Source of the DNA: JBBIRW01 sp037441565
GTDB taxonomy: Bacteria > Desulfobacterota > JBBIRW01
Assembly: GCA_037441565.1 (NCBI GenBank)
Contig: JBBIRW010000003.1
Span: 124,001 to 188,000, forward strand
DNA: 64,000 nucleotides
Direction of reading: 5' to 3'
The number at the start of each line of letters is the position of its first letter. Within the stretch, counting starts at the first letter, position 1. The translations under genes and the position numbers were made by a program. The notes beneath the pieces are model-generated. The model ran no database searches and was not told where the DNA came from. It saw only the letters and a list, made by a program, of their open reading frames with translations. Positions 50,035 to 59,655 of the stretch are shown piece by piece.

Positions 50035-52338
50035 TTATATCATGACCCTCCTCAGCCTAAGTGCATTTCCAACAACAGAGAGAGAGCTGAAGCTCATGGC
50101 TGCTGCAGCAAAAACAGGACTTAAGAGTATTCCAAAAAATGGATATAGCACACCCGCAGCCACAGGCACACCAACCGAATTATATACAAATGCCCAGAAC
50201 AGGTTCTGCTTTATGTTTCTCATCGTAGCCCTGCTGAGTTTCCTCGCGCGCACTATCCCACGGAGATCCCCCTTTATCAATGTAACACCTGCACTCTCCA
50301 TTGCCACATCAGTGCCAGTGCCCATTGCTATACCGACATGTGCCTTTGCCAGTGCAGGGGCATCGTTGATTCCATCACCTGCCATTGCAACAATACGCCC
50401 TTGATCCTGAAGCTCTCTTACCCTTTCCACCTTCTCATCAGGAAGCACCTCTGCTATCACCTCGTCAATCCCGAGCCTTCTTGCCACAGCCTCAGCAGCG
50501 GTGCGATCATCTCCGGTGAGCATTACAATCCTGATACCCTCTTCATGAAGTTCCTTTATCGCCTGATAGGTGGTCTCCTTGATCGGGTCTGCAACACCAA
50601 TCAGTCCGGATACCCTACCATCAACTGCAACGAATATCACGGTCTGACCTTCTCTTCTCATCCCCTCAGCTATCTCGATTAACTCTCCCGCATCCACTTT
50701 AGCATCATCGAGGAGTTTCAGATTTCCAATGATTACCTGATGCCCATCTACAATACCCCTCACACCCTTTCCAGTAACTGACTCAAAGCTATCAACCCTT
50801 CCCGGTTCAATCCCTCTTTCCTTTGTCCCTTTTACAATAGCATCAGCAAGGGGGTGTTCGCTTGCCTTTTCAATGGCAGCTGCATATCTCAAAAGCTCCC
50901 CCTCATCCATACCTTTTGCAGTGTAAATTGCAACAAGTTTAGGCTTCCCTTCTGTCAATGTCCCGGTTTTGTCAACAACAAGGGTGTCCACCTTATGCAG
51001 TATCTCTATAGCCTCTGCATTTTTAAACAGCACACCCAGGGTTGCACCCTTTCCCGTGGCAACCATTATCGACATGGGTGTTGCAAGTCCAAGGGCACAT
51101 GGACAGGCAATTATCAATACAGCTACTGCATTTATCAGCGCATGAGCCATCTTAGGCGCTGGTCCGATGGATGCCCATATAATAAACGTAAGCACAGCTA
51201 CGGCGACCACTATGTAGACAAAATATCTCGCCACGAGATCAGCGAGCCTCTGAATCGGTGCGCGAGTCCTCTGAGCCTCTGCAACCATCTTCACAATCTG
51301 TGAAAGCACAGTATCAGTGCCCACCTTCTCCGCCTTTACAACTATCATACCCGTTCCGTTTAGAGTGGCACCTATAACCCTGTCCCCGGGTCCCTTCTGC
51401 ACAGGTATAGGTTCACCTGTTACCATCGATTCATCCACAGAGGTTAACCCTTCAACCACAACACCATCAACAGGTATCTTCTCACCGGGTCTTACCCTCA
51501 GGAGGTCTCCTGGCTTCACATCCTCGAGGGGGATGTCTTCCTCGGTACTGTCTCTTATCTTTCTTGCAGTCTTTGGGGCAAGCTCCAGCAGTGCTCTTAT
51601 GGCTGCTCCTGTTTTACTCCTTGCCTTAAGTTCCAGGACCTGACCAAGGAGTACAAGCACAACGATCGCGGCTGCAGCCTCAAAATACACTGCCACATTA
51701 CCCCGTTCATCCCTGAATGTCTCAGGGAACAGGGTCGGAAACAGGGCTGCTAAAAAACTGTAGATGTATGCCACTGCAACACCAAGTCCTATAAGGGTAA
51801 ACATATTGGGATTCCTTCTGGCAATGGAATGGTAGAACCTCACGAAGAAGGGCCAACCAGACCAGAGGACAACAGGGGTGACAAGTATCAACTCGATCCA
51901 TCTGATGACTTCATGGGAAAGGAAATTAAGAAGCTTTGAAAAACCTGGTATATATTCACCCATGGTGATTATCAGAAGAGGGACGGTAAGCACAGCTCCA
52001 AGCATAAACCTCCTTGACATATCAGCTAACTCGGGATTTTCCTCCTCCAGGGATAAAGTCTGCGGCTCAAGGCCCATACCGCATATCGGACAACCTCCGG
52101 GGTGATCCTGAATTATTTCAGGATGCATGGGACAGGTGTAAATTGCACCTTTCGCAGGGAAAGATTCAGCTTTTACTCTTCCCTCACCTTCCTCCATCAG
52201 GAACCGATCGGGTTCCTTTATAAACCTGTTCCTGCAGTGGAGCGAGCAGAAATAGTAGGTTTTCCCTCTGTATATCTCTTTTGCTTTTGCCTCTTTATCA
52301 TCAAATTCCATCTCGCATATGGGATCTCTTACCTTCAT
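50035..52338 (-). CDS. copA: copper-type P1B ATPase with YHS and heavy-metal-binding N-terminal domains
   Basis: This is an integral-membrane metal exporter of 767 aa. An N-terminal YHS domain (DPICEMEFDDKEAKAKEIYR, then YFCSLHCRNRF) and a HMBD-type site (YTCPMHPEIIQDHPGGCPIC) precede the membrane part. Then come the Cu+ CPC motif (IIACPCALGLATP), actuator TGEP, phospho-Asp DKTGTLTEGKP and hinge GDGINDAPALA. No HMA domain is present. It probably exports Cu+/Ag+. It leads the operon with the PhnD protein, kinase and regulator. TATAAT (52379-52384) and TTGATC (52401-52406) upstream suggest a promoter. Confidence 0.92.
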   Translation of the reverse strand: MKVRDPICEMEFDDKEAKAKEIYRGKTYYFCSLHCRNRFIKEPDRFLMEEGEGRVKAESFPAKGAIYTCPMHPEIIQDHPGGCPICGMGLEPQTLSLEEENPELADMSRRFMLGAVLTVPLLIITMGEYIPGFSKLLNFLSHEVIRWIELILVTPVVLWSGWPFFVRFYHSIARRNPNMFTLIGLGVAVAYIYSFLAALFPTLFPETFRDERGNVAVYFEAAAAIVVLVLLGQVLELKARSKTGAAIRALLELAPKTARKIRDSTEEDIPLEDVKPGDLLRVRPGEKIPVDGVVVEGLTSVDESMVTGEPIPVQKGPGDRVIGATLNGTGMIVVKAEKVGTDTVLSQIVKMVAEAQRTRAPIQRLADLVARYFVYIVVAVAVLTFIIWASIGPAPKMAHALINAVAVLIIACPCALGLATPMSIMVATGKGATLGVLFKNAEAIEILHKVDTLVVDKTGTLTEGKPKLVAIYTAKGMDEGELLRYAAAIEKASEHPLADAIVKGTKERGIEPGRVDSFESVTGKGVRGIVDGHQVIIGNLKLLDDAKVDAGELIEIAEGMRREGQTVIFVAVDGRVSGLIGVADPIKETTYQAIKELHEEGIRIVMLTGDDRTAAEAVARRLGIDEVIAEVLPDEKVERVRELQDQGRIVAMAGDGINDAPALAKAHVGIAMGTGTDVAMESAGVTLIKGDLRGIVRARKLSRATMRNIKQNLFWAFVYNSVGVPVAAGVLYPFFGILLSPVFAAAAMSFSSLSVVGNALRLRRVMI

Positions 52339-52378
52339 CTTTGCTCCTTTTCTTTTTAAAAAATTACCCTTTTAAAAA

Positions 52379-52406
52379 ATTATAATGGATATCCTGAAGA
52401 GATCAA
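52379..52406 (-). promoter_or_regulatory. promoter of the copA-PhnD-kinase-regulator operon
   Basis: On the minus strand TTGATC (52401-52406) is followed after 16 bases by TATAAT (52379-52384), about 40 bases before the copA ATG, with AAGGAGC as ribosome site. Confidence 0.6.
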
Positions 52407-52465
52407 AAATGAATCGCTTATTTCCACCCGCACAAACGCATTCATTTCAGCCTAAAGATTTTTCT

Positions 52466-52493
52466 TGACAGATAAAAAATCATCTGTAAAAAA
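52466..52493 (+). promoter_or_regulatory. promoter of the marR-nar operon
   Basis: TTGACA (52466-52471) is followed after 16 bases by TAAAAA (52488-52493), a weak -10 box. The operator palindrome begins inside the -10 box and covers the presumed start of transcription. Confidence 0.5.
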
Positions 52494-52516
52494 TAGTTAG
52501 GACTTCTAACTATTTT
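52491..52516. promoter_or_regulatory. perfect 11-bp palindrome, MarR-type operator
   Basis: AAAATAGTTAG (52491-52501) and CTAACTATTTT (52506-52516) form an exact inverted repeat with a 4-base centre. It ends one base before the marR ATG and overlaps the -10 region, a layout typical of MarR autorepression. The copA promoter is about 85 bases away and does not overlap it. Confidence 0.8.
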
Positions 52517-53134
52517 ATGATGGACCCACAGATTTCAACGGAAAGGAAGATTGCCTACCTCCTTGAGAGGATCTCGATTGTATATAGGGTATTGCTGTGG
52601 AATTTTGCAAAGGAAGAGGGCTTAACCCCGCTCCAAATCCAGATCCTCCTTTTCCTCAAAAACAGGGATCCAGAAGAATGCACCCCAACCAGCATAGCGG
52701 AAGACCTCAATATCACCAAGGCAACACTCAGTGACGCCGCAGGGGCATTGATAAGAAAAGGGCTTATTAAAAAGAGATCCTCCCGCAAGGATAAAAGGAC
52801 GTCCTTCCTCACCCTTAGTCGACGGGGGAATAGTGTATTAAAAAGGATCGGAGGTATTGGGGATACCATTTCCAGATGTATTAAGGAACTCGATGATTCC
52901 GAAAAGGATTATGCCTTTGTATTTCTCATAAAGCTCATCTCCTCCCTCCACTCCTATGGGTTGATAAAGATTGCAAGGGTCTGCTTTACATGCAAATTTT
53001 TCAGAAAGAATGCCACCCCTTCAGCTCATATATGCTCATTAACCGGGGTAGAGCATTCAGATCGGGATATCATGGTGGAATGTCCAAAATACATACCCGC
53101 AGAGGTCTCCGGGAAAGGAGGTAATTTGCCATGA
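52517..53134 (+). CDS. MarR-family regulator with a four-Cys C-terminal tail
   Basis: Residues 10-145 form a winged-helix MarR domain (LTPLQIQILLFLKNRDPEEC, TSIAEDLNITKATLSDAAGA, KDKRTSFLTLSRRGNSVLKR). The C-terminal tail carries Cys156, Cys159, Cys173 and Cys189 (RVCFTCKFFRKN..., HICSLTG, VECPKY), which could bind a metal or Fe-S cluster or sense redox. There is no ribosome site; the ATG (52517 or 52520) directly follows the operator. It overlaps the next gene by four bases, so it is the first gene of the nar operon and probably its repressor. It is 205 aa. Confidence 0.9.
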   Translation: MMDPQISTERKIAYLLERISIVYRVLLWNFAKEEGLTPLQIQILLFLKNRDPEECTPTSIAEDLNITKATLSDAAGALIRKGLIKKRSSRKDKRTSFLTLSRRGNSVLKRIGGIGDTISRCIKELDDSEKDYAFVFLIKLISSLHSYGLIKIARVCFTCKFFRKNATPSAHICSLTGVEHSDRDIMVECPKYIPAEVSGKGGNLP

Positions 53135-53958
53135 AAGAAAGCTTCCGCATCCTTTTATTAACAATATTCCTGGCTCTTTACCCGTTTATTTCCTCTGGAA
53201 AAGACCTTCCTTCAGAAGCTGAAAAGGGAGAGTCACTATTCCTTCAGAAGTGCAGTTCATGCCATACAATCGGGAGTGGCAGGCTCGTTGGTCCTGATCT
53301 TATGGGTGTAACGGAAAGACGAAGCAGTGATTGGCTTGAAGAATTTATAATGGATCCCCAGAAACTCATTGATAAAAAGGATCCCATTGCACTGAAACTA
53401 CTGGATGACTACAAAATCAAAATGCCACCTGCTGGACTGAACAGGGAGGAGATTAAACTTGTCATTTCATTCCTTTCCCAGAGGAAAGAGCCCAGACAAA
53501 CAGAAGGGAAAGATGTTATGATCCTTGCAGGAGATGCAGATCGTGGAAAAGCACTCTTTACGGGAAGCATCCCTTTTAAAAATGGCGGCTCACCCTGTAT
53601 TGCCTGCCACACTATGAGGGGAATATCTATACCCGGCGGAACACTCGGACCTGATTTAACTGCATCCATCAAGAATTATGGAAAAGATGGGCTCAAATCC
53701 GTTCTTCTGGCTGTGCAATTTCCAACGATGCAACCACTTTACGGAAAGAAGCCCTTAACAGAACAGGAAGTTGCAGACCTTATATCATTTTTCGAATCAG
53801 CAGACGAAAAACACCCCTTCCCTTCCTTTGCAACAGGAACAATTTATATCACAGGTGGTGCACTTTTGATCTTCGCACTGATCCAGATTGCATGGAAAGG
53901 AAGATTAAAGGGTGTCCGCAAAGATATGATAAAGACAGGGAGTATAACAAGAAAGTAA
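53131..53958 (+). CDS. membrane-anchored dihaem cytochrome c of the nitrate reductase operon
   Basis: A signal peptide (about 1-23) and two cytochrome c domains, each with CxxCH (KCSSCHTIGSGRLVGPDLMG and PCIACHTMRGISIPGGTLGP) and candidate Met ligands (KIKMPPAG, FPTMQPLYG), precede a C-terminal membrane helix (about 232-252). It is 275 aa. Thermus nar operons also begin with a cytochrome gene (narC), so a similar role as electron link or quinol route to the NarGHI complex is inferred. AAAGGAGGT precedes the ATG, which overlaps the marR stop. Confidence 0.88.
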   Translation: MKESFRILLLTIFLALYPFISSGKDLPSEAEKGESLFLQKCSSCHTIGSGRLVGPDLMGVTERRSSDWLEEFIMDPQKLIDKKDPIALKLLDDYKIKMPPAGLNREEIKLVISFLSQRKEPRQTEGKDVMILAGDADRGKALFTGSIPFKNGGSPCIACHTMRGISIPGGTLGPDLTASIKNYGKDGLKSVLLAVQFPTMQPLYGKKPLTEQEVADLISFFESADEKHPFPSFATGTIYITGGALLIFALIQIAWKGRLKGVRKDMIKTGSITRK

Positions 53959-53972
53959 GGAGGTAGATTAAG

Positions 53973-56900
53973 ATGGGATGGATACAGGACATAATAAATC
54001 CAGCTTTGAGAAGATGGGAGGAGTTTTACAGAAATAGATGGCAGTTTGACAGAGTCATAAGGAGCACACATGGTGTCAACTGCACGGGTGGTTGTTCATG
54101 GATGGTATATGTTAAGGATGGGATCGTAACATGGGAGCTCCAGGCACTTGATTATCCCTCACTTGAATCAGGACTCCCACCCTATGAGCCCAGAGGATGC
54201 CAGAGGGGTATCTCCTTTTCATGGTACCTTTACAGTCCTGTCAGGGTGAAATACCCATATATACGGGGAAAATTGCTTGACCTCTGGCGTGAGGCAAAAA
54301 GGACCAACATTGACAGTGTTTCTGCTTGGGCATCCATTGTTGAGGATGAAACAAAGCGGAGGTTAATTCTCCAGTCAAGGGGTAAAGGTGGATTCAGAAG
54401 AATAACATGGGATGAGGCGACAGAAATCATCTGCTCCTCCATCATATATACGATAAAGAAATACGGCCCGGACCGCATCATAGGCTTCTCTCCCATACCT
54501 GCAATGTCGATGCTGAGTTATGCAGGTGGCTCAAGATTTTTGCAGCTCCTTGGTGGTGTGAATCTCAGCTTCTATGACTGGTACTGCGACCTTCCTCCAT
54601 CTTCGCCAGAAACATGGGGAGAACAGACCGATGTCTGTGAAAGTGCAGACTGGTACAATAGCAAGTTTATTGCTGTTTGCGGAAGCAATCTTAACATGAC
54701 AAGAACACCAGATGTTCATTTTGTTTCGGAAGCAAGACATAATGGGACGAAGCTGGTTGTCTTTTCTCCGGATTTCTCCCAGGTATCAAAGTATGCTGAC
54801 TGGTGGATACCAGTGAGACAGGGGCAGGATTGTGCCTTCTGGATGGCTGTCAATCATGTGATACTGAAGGAGTTCCATTATGAAAAGACATCGTCCTATT
54901 TTACTGATTATCTTAAGAAATACACAGATGCACCATTTCTTGTCTCATTGAAAAGAACAGGCAATACCTATATTCCTGACAGGCTCCTCAGGGCAAATCG
55001 ATTATCAAGATACAGGGATGTTGAGAATGGTGAGTGGAAGTTTTTGATGTTCGATCAGAACACACAGACACCAAAAATGCCAAAGGGAACCATTGGATTC
55101 CGCTGGCAGAAGAAGAAAGGGCAGTGGAATCTCGAACTTAAGGATGGTCTCGATGAATCACCGATAGACCCAGCCCTTTCTTTTCTTCACAACAGCGACG
55201 ACATTTTAACAGCAGAATTTTACGATTTTTCCACCGGAAGGCTATTGAGGCGTCAGATTCCCGTTAAATATATCGAAACAACGGAAGGAAGGGTTCCCGT
55301 GGCAACAGTATATGATCTGCTCTTTGCTCAGTTCGGTGTAAGCAGGGGGCTTAAAGGTGATTACCCTGCTGATTACGAAAGCGATCTTCCCTATACCCCT
55401 GCATGGCAGGAGAAGTATTCAGGTATCTCAAGAAATACACTGATACAGTTTGCAAGGGAGTGGTCTCTCACAGCAGAAAACACGCAGGGAAGATGCATGA
55501 TCATTATTGGACCTGGTTTGAATCACTGGTACCATAACAACCTTATCTACCGTGCGGGAATTGTTGCACTCATGTTAACAGGGTGTGTGGGAAAGAATGG
55601 CGGTGGTCTCAACCACTATGTTGGGCAGGAGAAACTTGCACCATTTGCATCATGGTCAACACTCGCCTTTGCCCTTGACTGGATAAAGCCTCCCCGACTT
55701 CAAAATGCCCCTTCATTTCACTATGTGCATTCAGGACAGTGGAGGTATGAAAAGGAATTCACAGAGTATCACCCAGTTCCCGAAAATGGATTTGCAAGAG
55801 GGCACACAATTGACATGCAGGTAAGGGCAGTTAAGAACGGCTGGCTTCCCTTCTTTCCGCAGTTCAATATGAATCCCATGGAGATAGTGAGGGAGGCTGA
55901 AAGGAGTGGAGCCAGGACGAACGATGAAATCATAAGATGGGTTGTTGAACAGCTAAAGGGCGGAAAACTAAAATTTGCCATTGAGGATCCGGATGCACCT
56001 GAGAACTGGCCAAGGGTATTCATTATCTGGAGGGGCAATGCACTCATGTCAAGTGCAAAGGGCCATGAATTCTTCCTCAAGCACTATCTTGGAACACACA
56101 CAAATGCCATAGCTGATGAGATTGTTGATGAGGATGTTGTTAAGCTGGTCAAACTGAGAAATGCACCTGAGGGTAAATTTGATCTTGTTGTTGATATAAA
56201 CTTCAGGATGGACACATCTGCCCTTTACTCTGACATAGTTCTTCCCGCAGCAACATGGTATGAAAAAAATGACCTGAATTCCACAGATCTACATTCATAT
56301 ATCCACCCCCTTTCAGCTGCTGTTCCACCGTGCTGGGAATCAAAATCCGATTGGGAGATATTCAAATTAATTGCGAAAAAATTTAGTGAAATGTCAACAA
56401 AACATCTTCCCGGAATCGTAAGGGATCTTGTGCTCTTGCCCCTCATGCATGATACACCTGCGGAGGTATCACAATCTGAGATTAAGGACTGGTCAACAGG
56501 TGAGTGCGATCCCATCCCCGGAAGAACCATGCCGAATCTTATCGTGGTTGAAAGGGATTATGTAAATCTTTACAACAGGTTCATCTCCTATGGTCCAAGG
56601 GCAAAAACAGATGGGATTGGTTTCCATGGAATAGTCTGGAAAATCGATGATATTTACGAGAAGATGTGCATGGAAAAACCTGTAAATTGGGGTGGAAATA
56701 CCTATCCCTGCATTGCTGAGGATGTTGATGCTGCAAACAACATCCTGAGGCTCGCGCCTGAAACAAACGGTGAGATGAGCTATCATGCCTATAAGGCTGA
56801 AGAGGAGCATGTAGGACTTAAACTTACAGATCTTGCGGATGAATTCAGAAGTGTGAGCTATACCTTTAATGATCTCCTTTCACAACCAAGACGTTTAATC

Positions 56901-57581
56901 AACAGCCCTATCTGGACGGGATTGATGAATGAAGGAAGGGCATATGCACCCTACTGTCTGAATATTGAAAGGCTTGTTCCATGGCGAACATTAACAGGAA
57001 GGCAGCACTTCTATCTTGATCATCAGGGCTACATTGCCTTTGGCGAACACCTGCCTACTTACAAGCCGCTTCCAAGCCCTGAAAAACTCAGGGATATCGT
57101 AAAGAGTGGGAAGGATGGAAGAACATTGATGTTAAACTATCTTACCCCGCATGGTAAGTGGCATATCCATTCAACATATTTCGATAACCACAGGATGCTC
57201 ACCCTATCAAGGGGGTGTGAGCCATGCTGGATGAACGATAAGGATGCAGATCAGATCGGTGTAAAGGATAACGACTGGGTTGAGATCCACAATGACAATG
57301 GAGTAATGGTAACCCGTGCTGCGGTCAGTGCGAGGATTCCAAGAGGTATGTGTATTGTTTATCATTCTCCTGAGAGAACGATTTCCGTTCCAAAGGCTCC
57401 TTCCCGCAGAATGCGCCGCGCAGGCGGTCACAACAGCCTCACAAGAACAAGGCTCAATCCCCTTCTCATGATGGGTGGATATGCCCAGTTTACATATGGA
57501 TTTAACTACTGGGGACCTACTGGGGTAAATAGGGATACCTATGTCCTTGTAAGAAAACTTGAGGGTGAACCCGTATGGTAA
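53973..57581 (+). CDS. narG: respiratory nitrate reductase alpha subunit
   Basis: NarG reduces nitrate to nitrite at a bis-MGD molybdenum centre. The FS0 cluster motif STHGVNCTGGC gives His33, Cys37, Cys41, with Cys76 in EPRGCQRG. The Mo-ligand Asp is in SFYDWYCDLPPSSPETWGEQ (about Asp202). GFSPIPAMSMLSYAGGSRFL and FNYWGPTGVNRDTYV are NarG landmarks. There is no Tat signal, so it faces the cytoplasm. It is 1202 aa, slightly shorter than E. coli NarG because the N-terminus is trimmed. Confidence 0.97.
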   Translation: MGWIQDIINPALRRWEEFYRNRWQFDRVIRSTHGVNCTGGCSWMVYVKDGIVTWELQALDYPSLESGLPPYEPRGCQRGISFSWYLYSPVRVKYPYIRGKLLDLWREAKRTNIDSVSAWASIVEDETKRRLILQSRGKGGFRRITWDEATEIICSSIIYTIKKYGPDRIIGFSPIPAMSMLSYAGGSRFLQLLGGVNLSFYDWYCDLPPSSPETWGEQTDVCESADWYNSKFIAVCGSNLNMTRTPDVHFVSEARHNGTKLVVFSPDFSQVSKYADWWIPVRQGQDCAFWMAVNHVILKEFHYEKTSSYFTDYLKKYTDAPFLVSLKRTGNTYIPDRLLRANRLSRYRDVENGEWKFLMFDQNTQTPKMPKGTIGFRWQKKKGQWNLELKDGLDESPIDPALSFLHNSDDILTAEFYDFSTGRLLRRQIPVKYIETTEGRVPVATVYDLLFAQFGVSRGLKGDYPADYESDLPYTPAWQEKYSGISRNTLIQFAREWSLTAENTQGRCMIIIGPGLNHWYHNNLIYRAGIVALMLTGCVGKNGGGLNHYVGQEKLAPFASWSTLAFALDWIKPPRLQNAPSFHYVHSGQWRYEKEFTEYHPVPENGFARGHTIDMQVRAVKNGWLPFFPQFNMNPMEIVREAERSGARTNDEIIRWVVEQLKGGKLKFAIEDPDAPENWPRVFIIWRGNALMSSAKGHEFFLKHYLGTHTNAIADEIVDEDVVKLVKLRNAPEGKFDLVVDINFRMDTSALYSDIVLPAATWYEKNDLNSTDLHSYIHPLSAAVPPCWESKSDWEIFKLIAKKFSEMSTKHLPGIVRDLVLLPLMHDTPAEVSQSEIKDWSTGECDPIPGRTMPNLIVVERDYVNLYNRFISYGPRAKTDGIGFHGIVWKIDDIYEKMCMEKPVNWGGNTYPCIAEDVDAANNILRLAPETNGEMSYHAYKAEEEHVGLKLTDLADEFRSVSYTFNDLLSQPRRLINSPIWTGLMNEGRAYAPYCLNIERLVPWRTLTGRQHFYLDHQGYIAFGEHLPTYKPLPSPEKLRDIVKSGKDGRTLMLNYLTPHGKWHIHSTYFDNHRMLTLSRGCEPCWMNDKDADQIGVKDNDWVEIHNDNGVMVTRAAVSARIPRGMCIVYHSPERTISVPKAPSRRMRRAGGHNSLTRTRLNPLLMMGGYAQFTYGFNYWGPTGVNRDTYVLVRKLEGEPVW

Positions 57582-57603
57582 TCCCACTTAAAGGAGGTAT
57601 GCA

Positions 57604-59091
57604 ATGAATATCCGTGCACAGATGTCCATGGTATTCCACCTTGATAAATGCATCGGTTGCCATACCTGCAGCATTTCGTGCAAGAACATCTGGACTGACA
57701 GAATGGGAACCGAATATATGTGGTGGAATAATGTTGAAACAAAACCGGGAACAGGTTACCCTACGCTCTGGGAGGATCAGGATAGATATAGAGGTGGATG
57801 GGAAGTCAGCAATGGCAAACTCAGGTTAAAGCTTCAGGGCAAGATCGGCACATTCCTCAATATATTCTTTAACCCTTATCTTCCAACAATAGATGACTAC
57901 TATGAACCCTGGACATACCGTTATGAGGATCTCTTCAATTCACCCGATTCAGATGATCAGCCATCTGCAAGACCTATTTCCATGATAACAGGAAAACCCA
58001 TAGAGATAGAGGCTGGTCCCAACTGGGATGACGATCTCGGCGGTTCACCCTTTTATGCGGAAAAGGATATTAATCTCAATGTACTTACTGAATCAGAGAA
58101 ACACCAGCTCTTTCAGCTCGAGCGTCTTGTATTCTTTTATCTGCCAAGGATATGCAACCACTGTCTCAACCCAGGATGTGTTGCCGCCTGTCCTGCCAGG
58201 GCAATATACAAGCGGGGTGAGGACGGAATTGTGCTTGTGAATCAGGAAAAGTGCAGGGGGTGGAGGATGTGTATCTCGGGTTGCCCTTACAAGAAGGTCT
58301 ACTACAACTGGACAACAGGGAAGGCTGAAAAGTGCATCCTCTGCTATCCGAGACTCGAAGCAGGTCAGGCCCCTGCATGTTTTCATTCCTGCGTTGGAAG
58401 GATACGCTATTCAGGTGTTATTCTTTATGACGCTGATATGATTGAAAGGGTCGCCTCAGCAGAACCCACGCAACTTGTCACTGCAATAAGGGATATCATA
58501 AAGGATCCCTTTGATGAATCGGTAATTGCCAGTGCAAGGAAAAATGGGATCACAGACCAGGTGATAAAATCCGCGCAAGAATCCCCAGTTTACAGATTCC
58601 TGAAGGTTTACAAGCTTGCACTCCCCTTACATCCGGAATTCAGAACAATCCCCATGCTCTTCTATGTTCCACCGCTTCTTCCTGTGATCTCTTCACTGAG
58701 GGGAAACAGTTTTGAACTCAGGGATGAATTCTTTCCGACTGCTGAATCGCTCAGGATACCTATCAAATATCTCTCCGCATTACTGTCTGCAGGAAATGAA
58801 AAGGAGGTAATCGAAATCTATAAGAAGCTCATTGCTGTTCGTATTTACAAAAGGTCCTCATCTGTTGGTGATATTTCACGGATGGAGATGAAAAAGGTAA
58901 TGGATGAGGCAGGGATATCAACTGATGAGGCAGAGGAGATCTATAAACTCACATCACTGCCCACATATGCAGATAGATTTTCCATCCCATCGTTCATGCG
59001 TGAGCGTGTCATCGAAACGCTGGAGCAAACGGATGTAAGGAAAACAGAGACAGGGTTTGGATTTATTAAAAAACCGAAAAGAGGATGGTAA
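57604..59091 (+). CDS. narH: respiratory nitrate reductase beta subunit
   Basis: This is the Fe-S electron-transfer subunit, 495 aa. It starts IRAQMSMVFHLDKCIGCHTC and has CNHCLNPGCVAACPARAIYK, then CRGWRMCISGCPYKK, where Trp replaces a Cys and marks the 3Fe-4S cluster, and CILCYPRLEAGQAPACFHSC. AAAGGAGG lies before the ATG, which is 22 bases after narG. Confidence 0.97.
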   Translation: MNIRAQMSMVFHLDKCIGCHTCSISCKNIWTDRMGTEYMWWNNVETKPGTGYPTLWEDQDRYRGGWEVSNGKLRLKLQGKIGTFLNIFFNPYLPTIDDYYEPWTYRYEDLFNSPDSDDQPSARPISMITGKPIEIEAGPNWDDDLGGSPFYAEKDINLNVLTESEKHQLFQLERLVFFYLPRICNHCLNPGCVAACPARAIYKRGEDGIVLVNQEKCRGWRMCISGCPYKKVYYNWTTGKAEKCILCYPRLEAGQAPACFHSCVGRIRYSGVILYDADMIERVASAEPTQLVTAIRDIIKDPFDESVIASARKNGITDQVIKSAQESPVYRFLKVYKLALPLHPEFRTIPMLFYVPPLLPVISSLRGNSFELRDEFFPTAESLRIPIKYLSALLSAGNEKEVIEIYKKLIAVRIYKRSSSVGDISRMEMKKVMDEAGISTDEAEEIYKLTSLPTYADRFSIPSFMRERVIETLEQTDVRKTETGFGFIKKPKRGW

Positions 59092-59094
59092 TTC

Positions 59095-59655
59095 ATGGAA
59101 GAGGGAAACATATATCTCCTTTATGCAGGACTCCTTTCCTATCCTGACGATGGAATCCGGAGAAGGGCGATGGAGATTCAATCCCTTCTCCGGAATAAAA
59201 GTGAGAAGTCCTCAACGTATATGGAAAAATTCATAGAGCTCCTTGAATGTCATACCAGGGAGAAACTTGAAGAGATCTATACCTCCACATTTGATCTACA
59301 CCCCATCTGCTACCCTTATGCAGGTTATCATCTATTTGGTGATGACTACAGGAGAAGTCAGTTCATGACAAGGCTTAAGGAGGAGTACAGAAAAAAGGGA
59401 TTCTTTCCTCCGGATGATGAACTTCCCGATCATATAGGCATAATCCTGAAATATATGGGAACAGTGAAGGATGACGAAACGATTCTTAATGAGTGTCTCC
59501 TTCCTGTTATTGAAAAAATGACCTCACTTTTTAACCCATTATTCAACAATCCGTACTTTTATCTCATGACTTCGCTACTACTTTTTCTCAGGGAGAAGAT
59601 GGGCATTGAAAGGAAAGAAATATCATTTACTGACGGAGGATGTAACCATGAGTGA
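59095..59655 (+). CDS. narJ: nitrate reductase assembly chaperone
   Basis: NarJ loads molybdenum cofactor into NarG before membrane docking. The 186-aa helical protein has the TorD/NarJ pattern YLLYAGLLSYPDD, then a YTSTFDLHPICYPYAGYHLF block and DDELPDHIGIILKYMG. It overlaps the narI start by eight bases. Confidence 0.93.
   Translation: MEEGNIYLLYAGLLSYPDDGIRRRAMEIQSLLRNKSEKSSTYMEKFIELLECHTREKLEEIYTSTFDLHPICYPYAGYHLFGDDYRRSQFMTRLKEEYRKKGFFPPDDELPDHIGIILKYMGTVKDDETILNECLLPVIEKMTSLFNPLFNNPYFYLMTSLLLFLREKMGIERKEISFTDGGCNHE

Noticed and set aside
53973..54200. A Tat signal on NarG, which would make it an outward-facing (archaeal-type) enzyme.
   Set aside because: The N-terminus MGWIQDIINPALRRWEEF has two Arg but no S/T-RRxFLK motif and no hydrophobic stretch; it matches the cytoplasmic NarG N-terminus.
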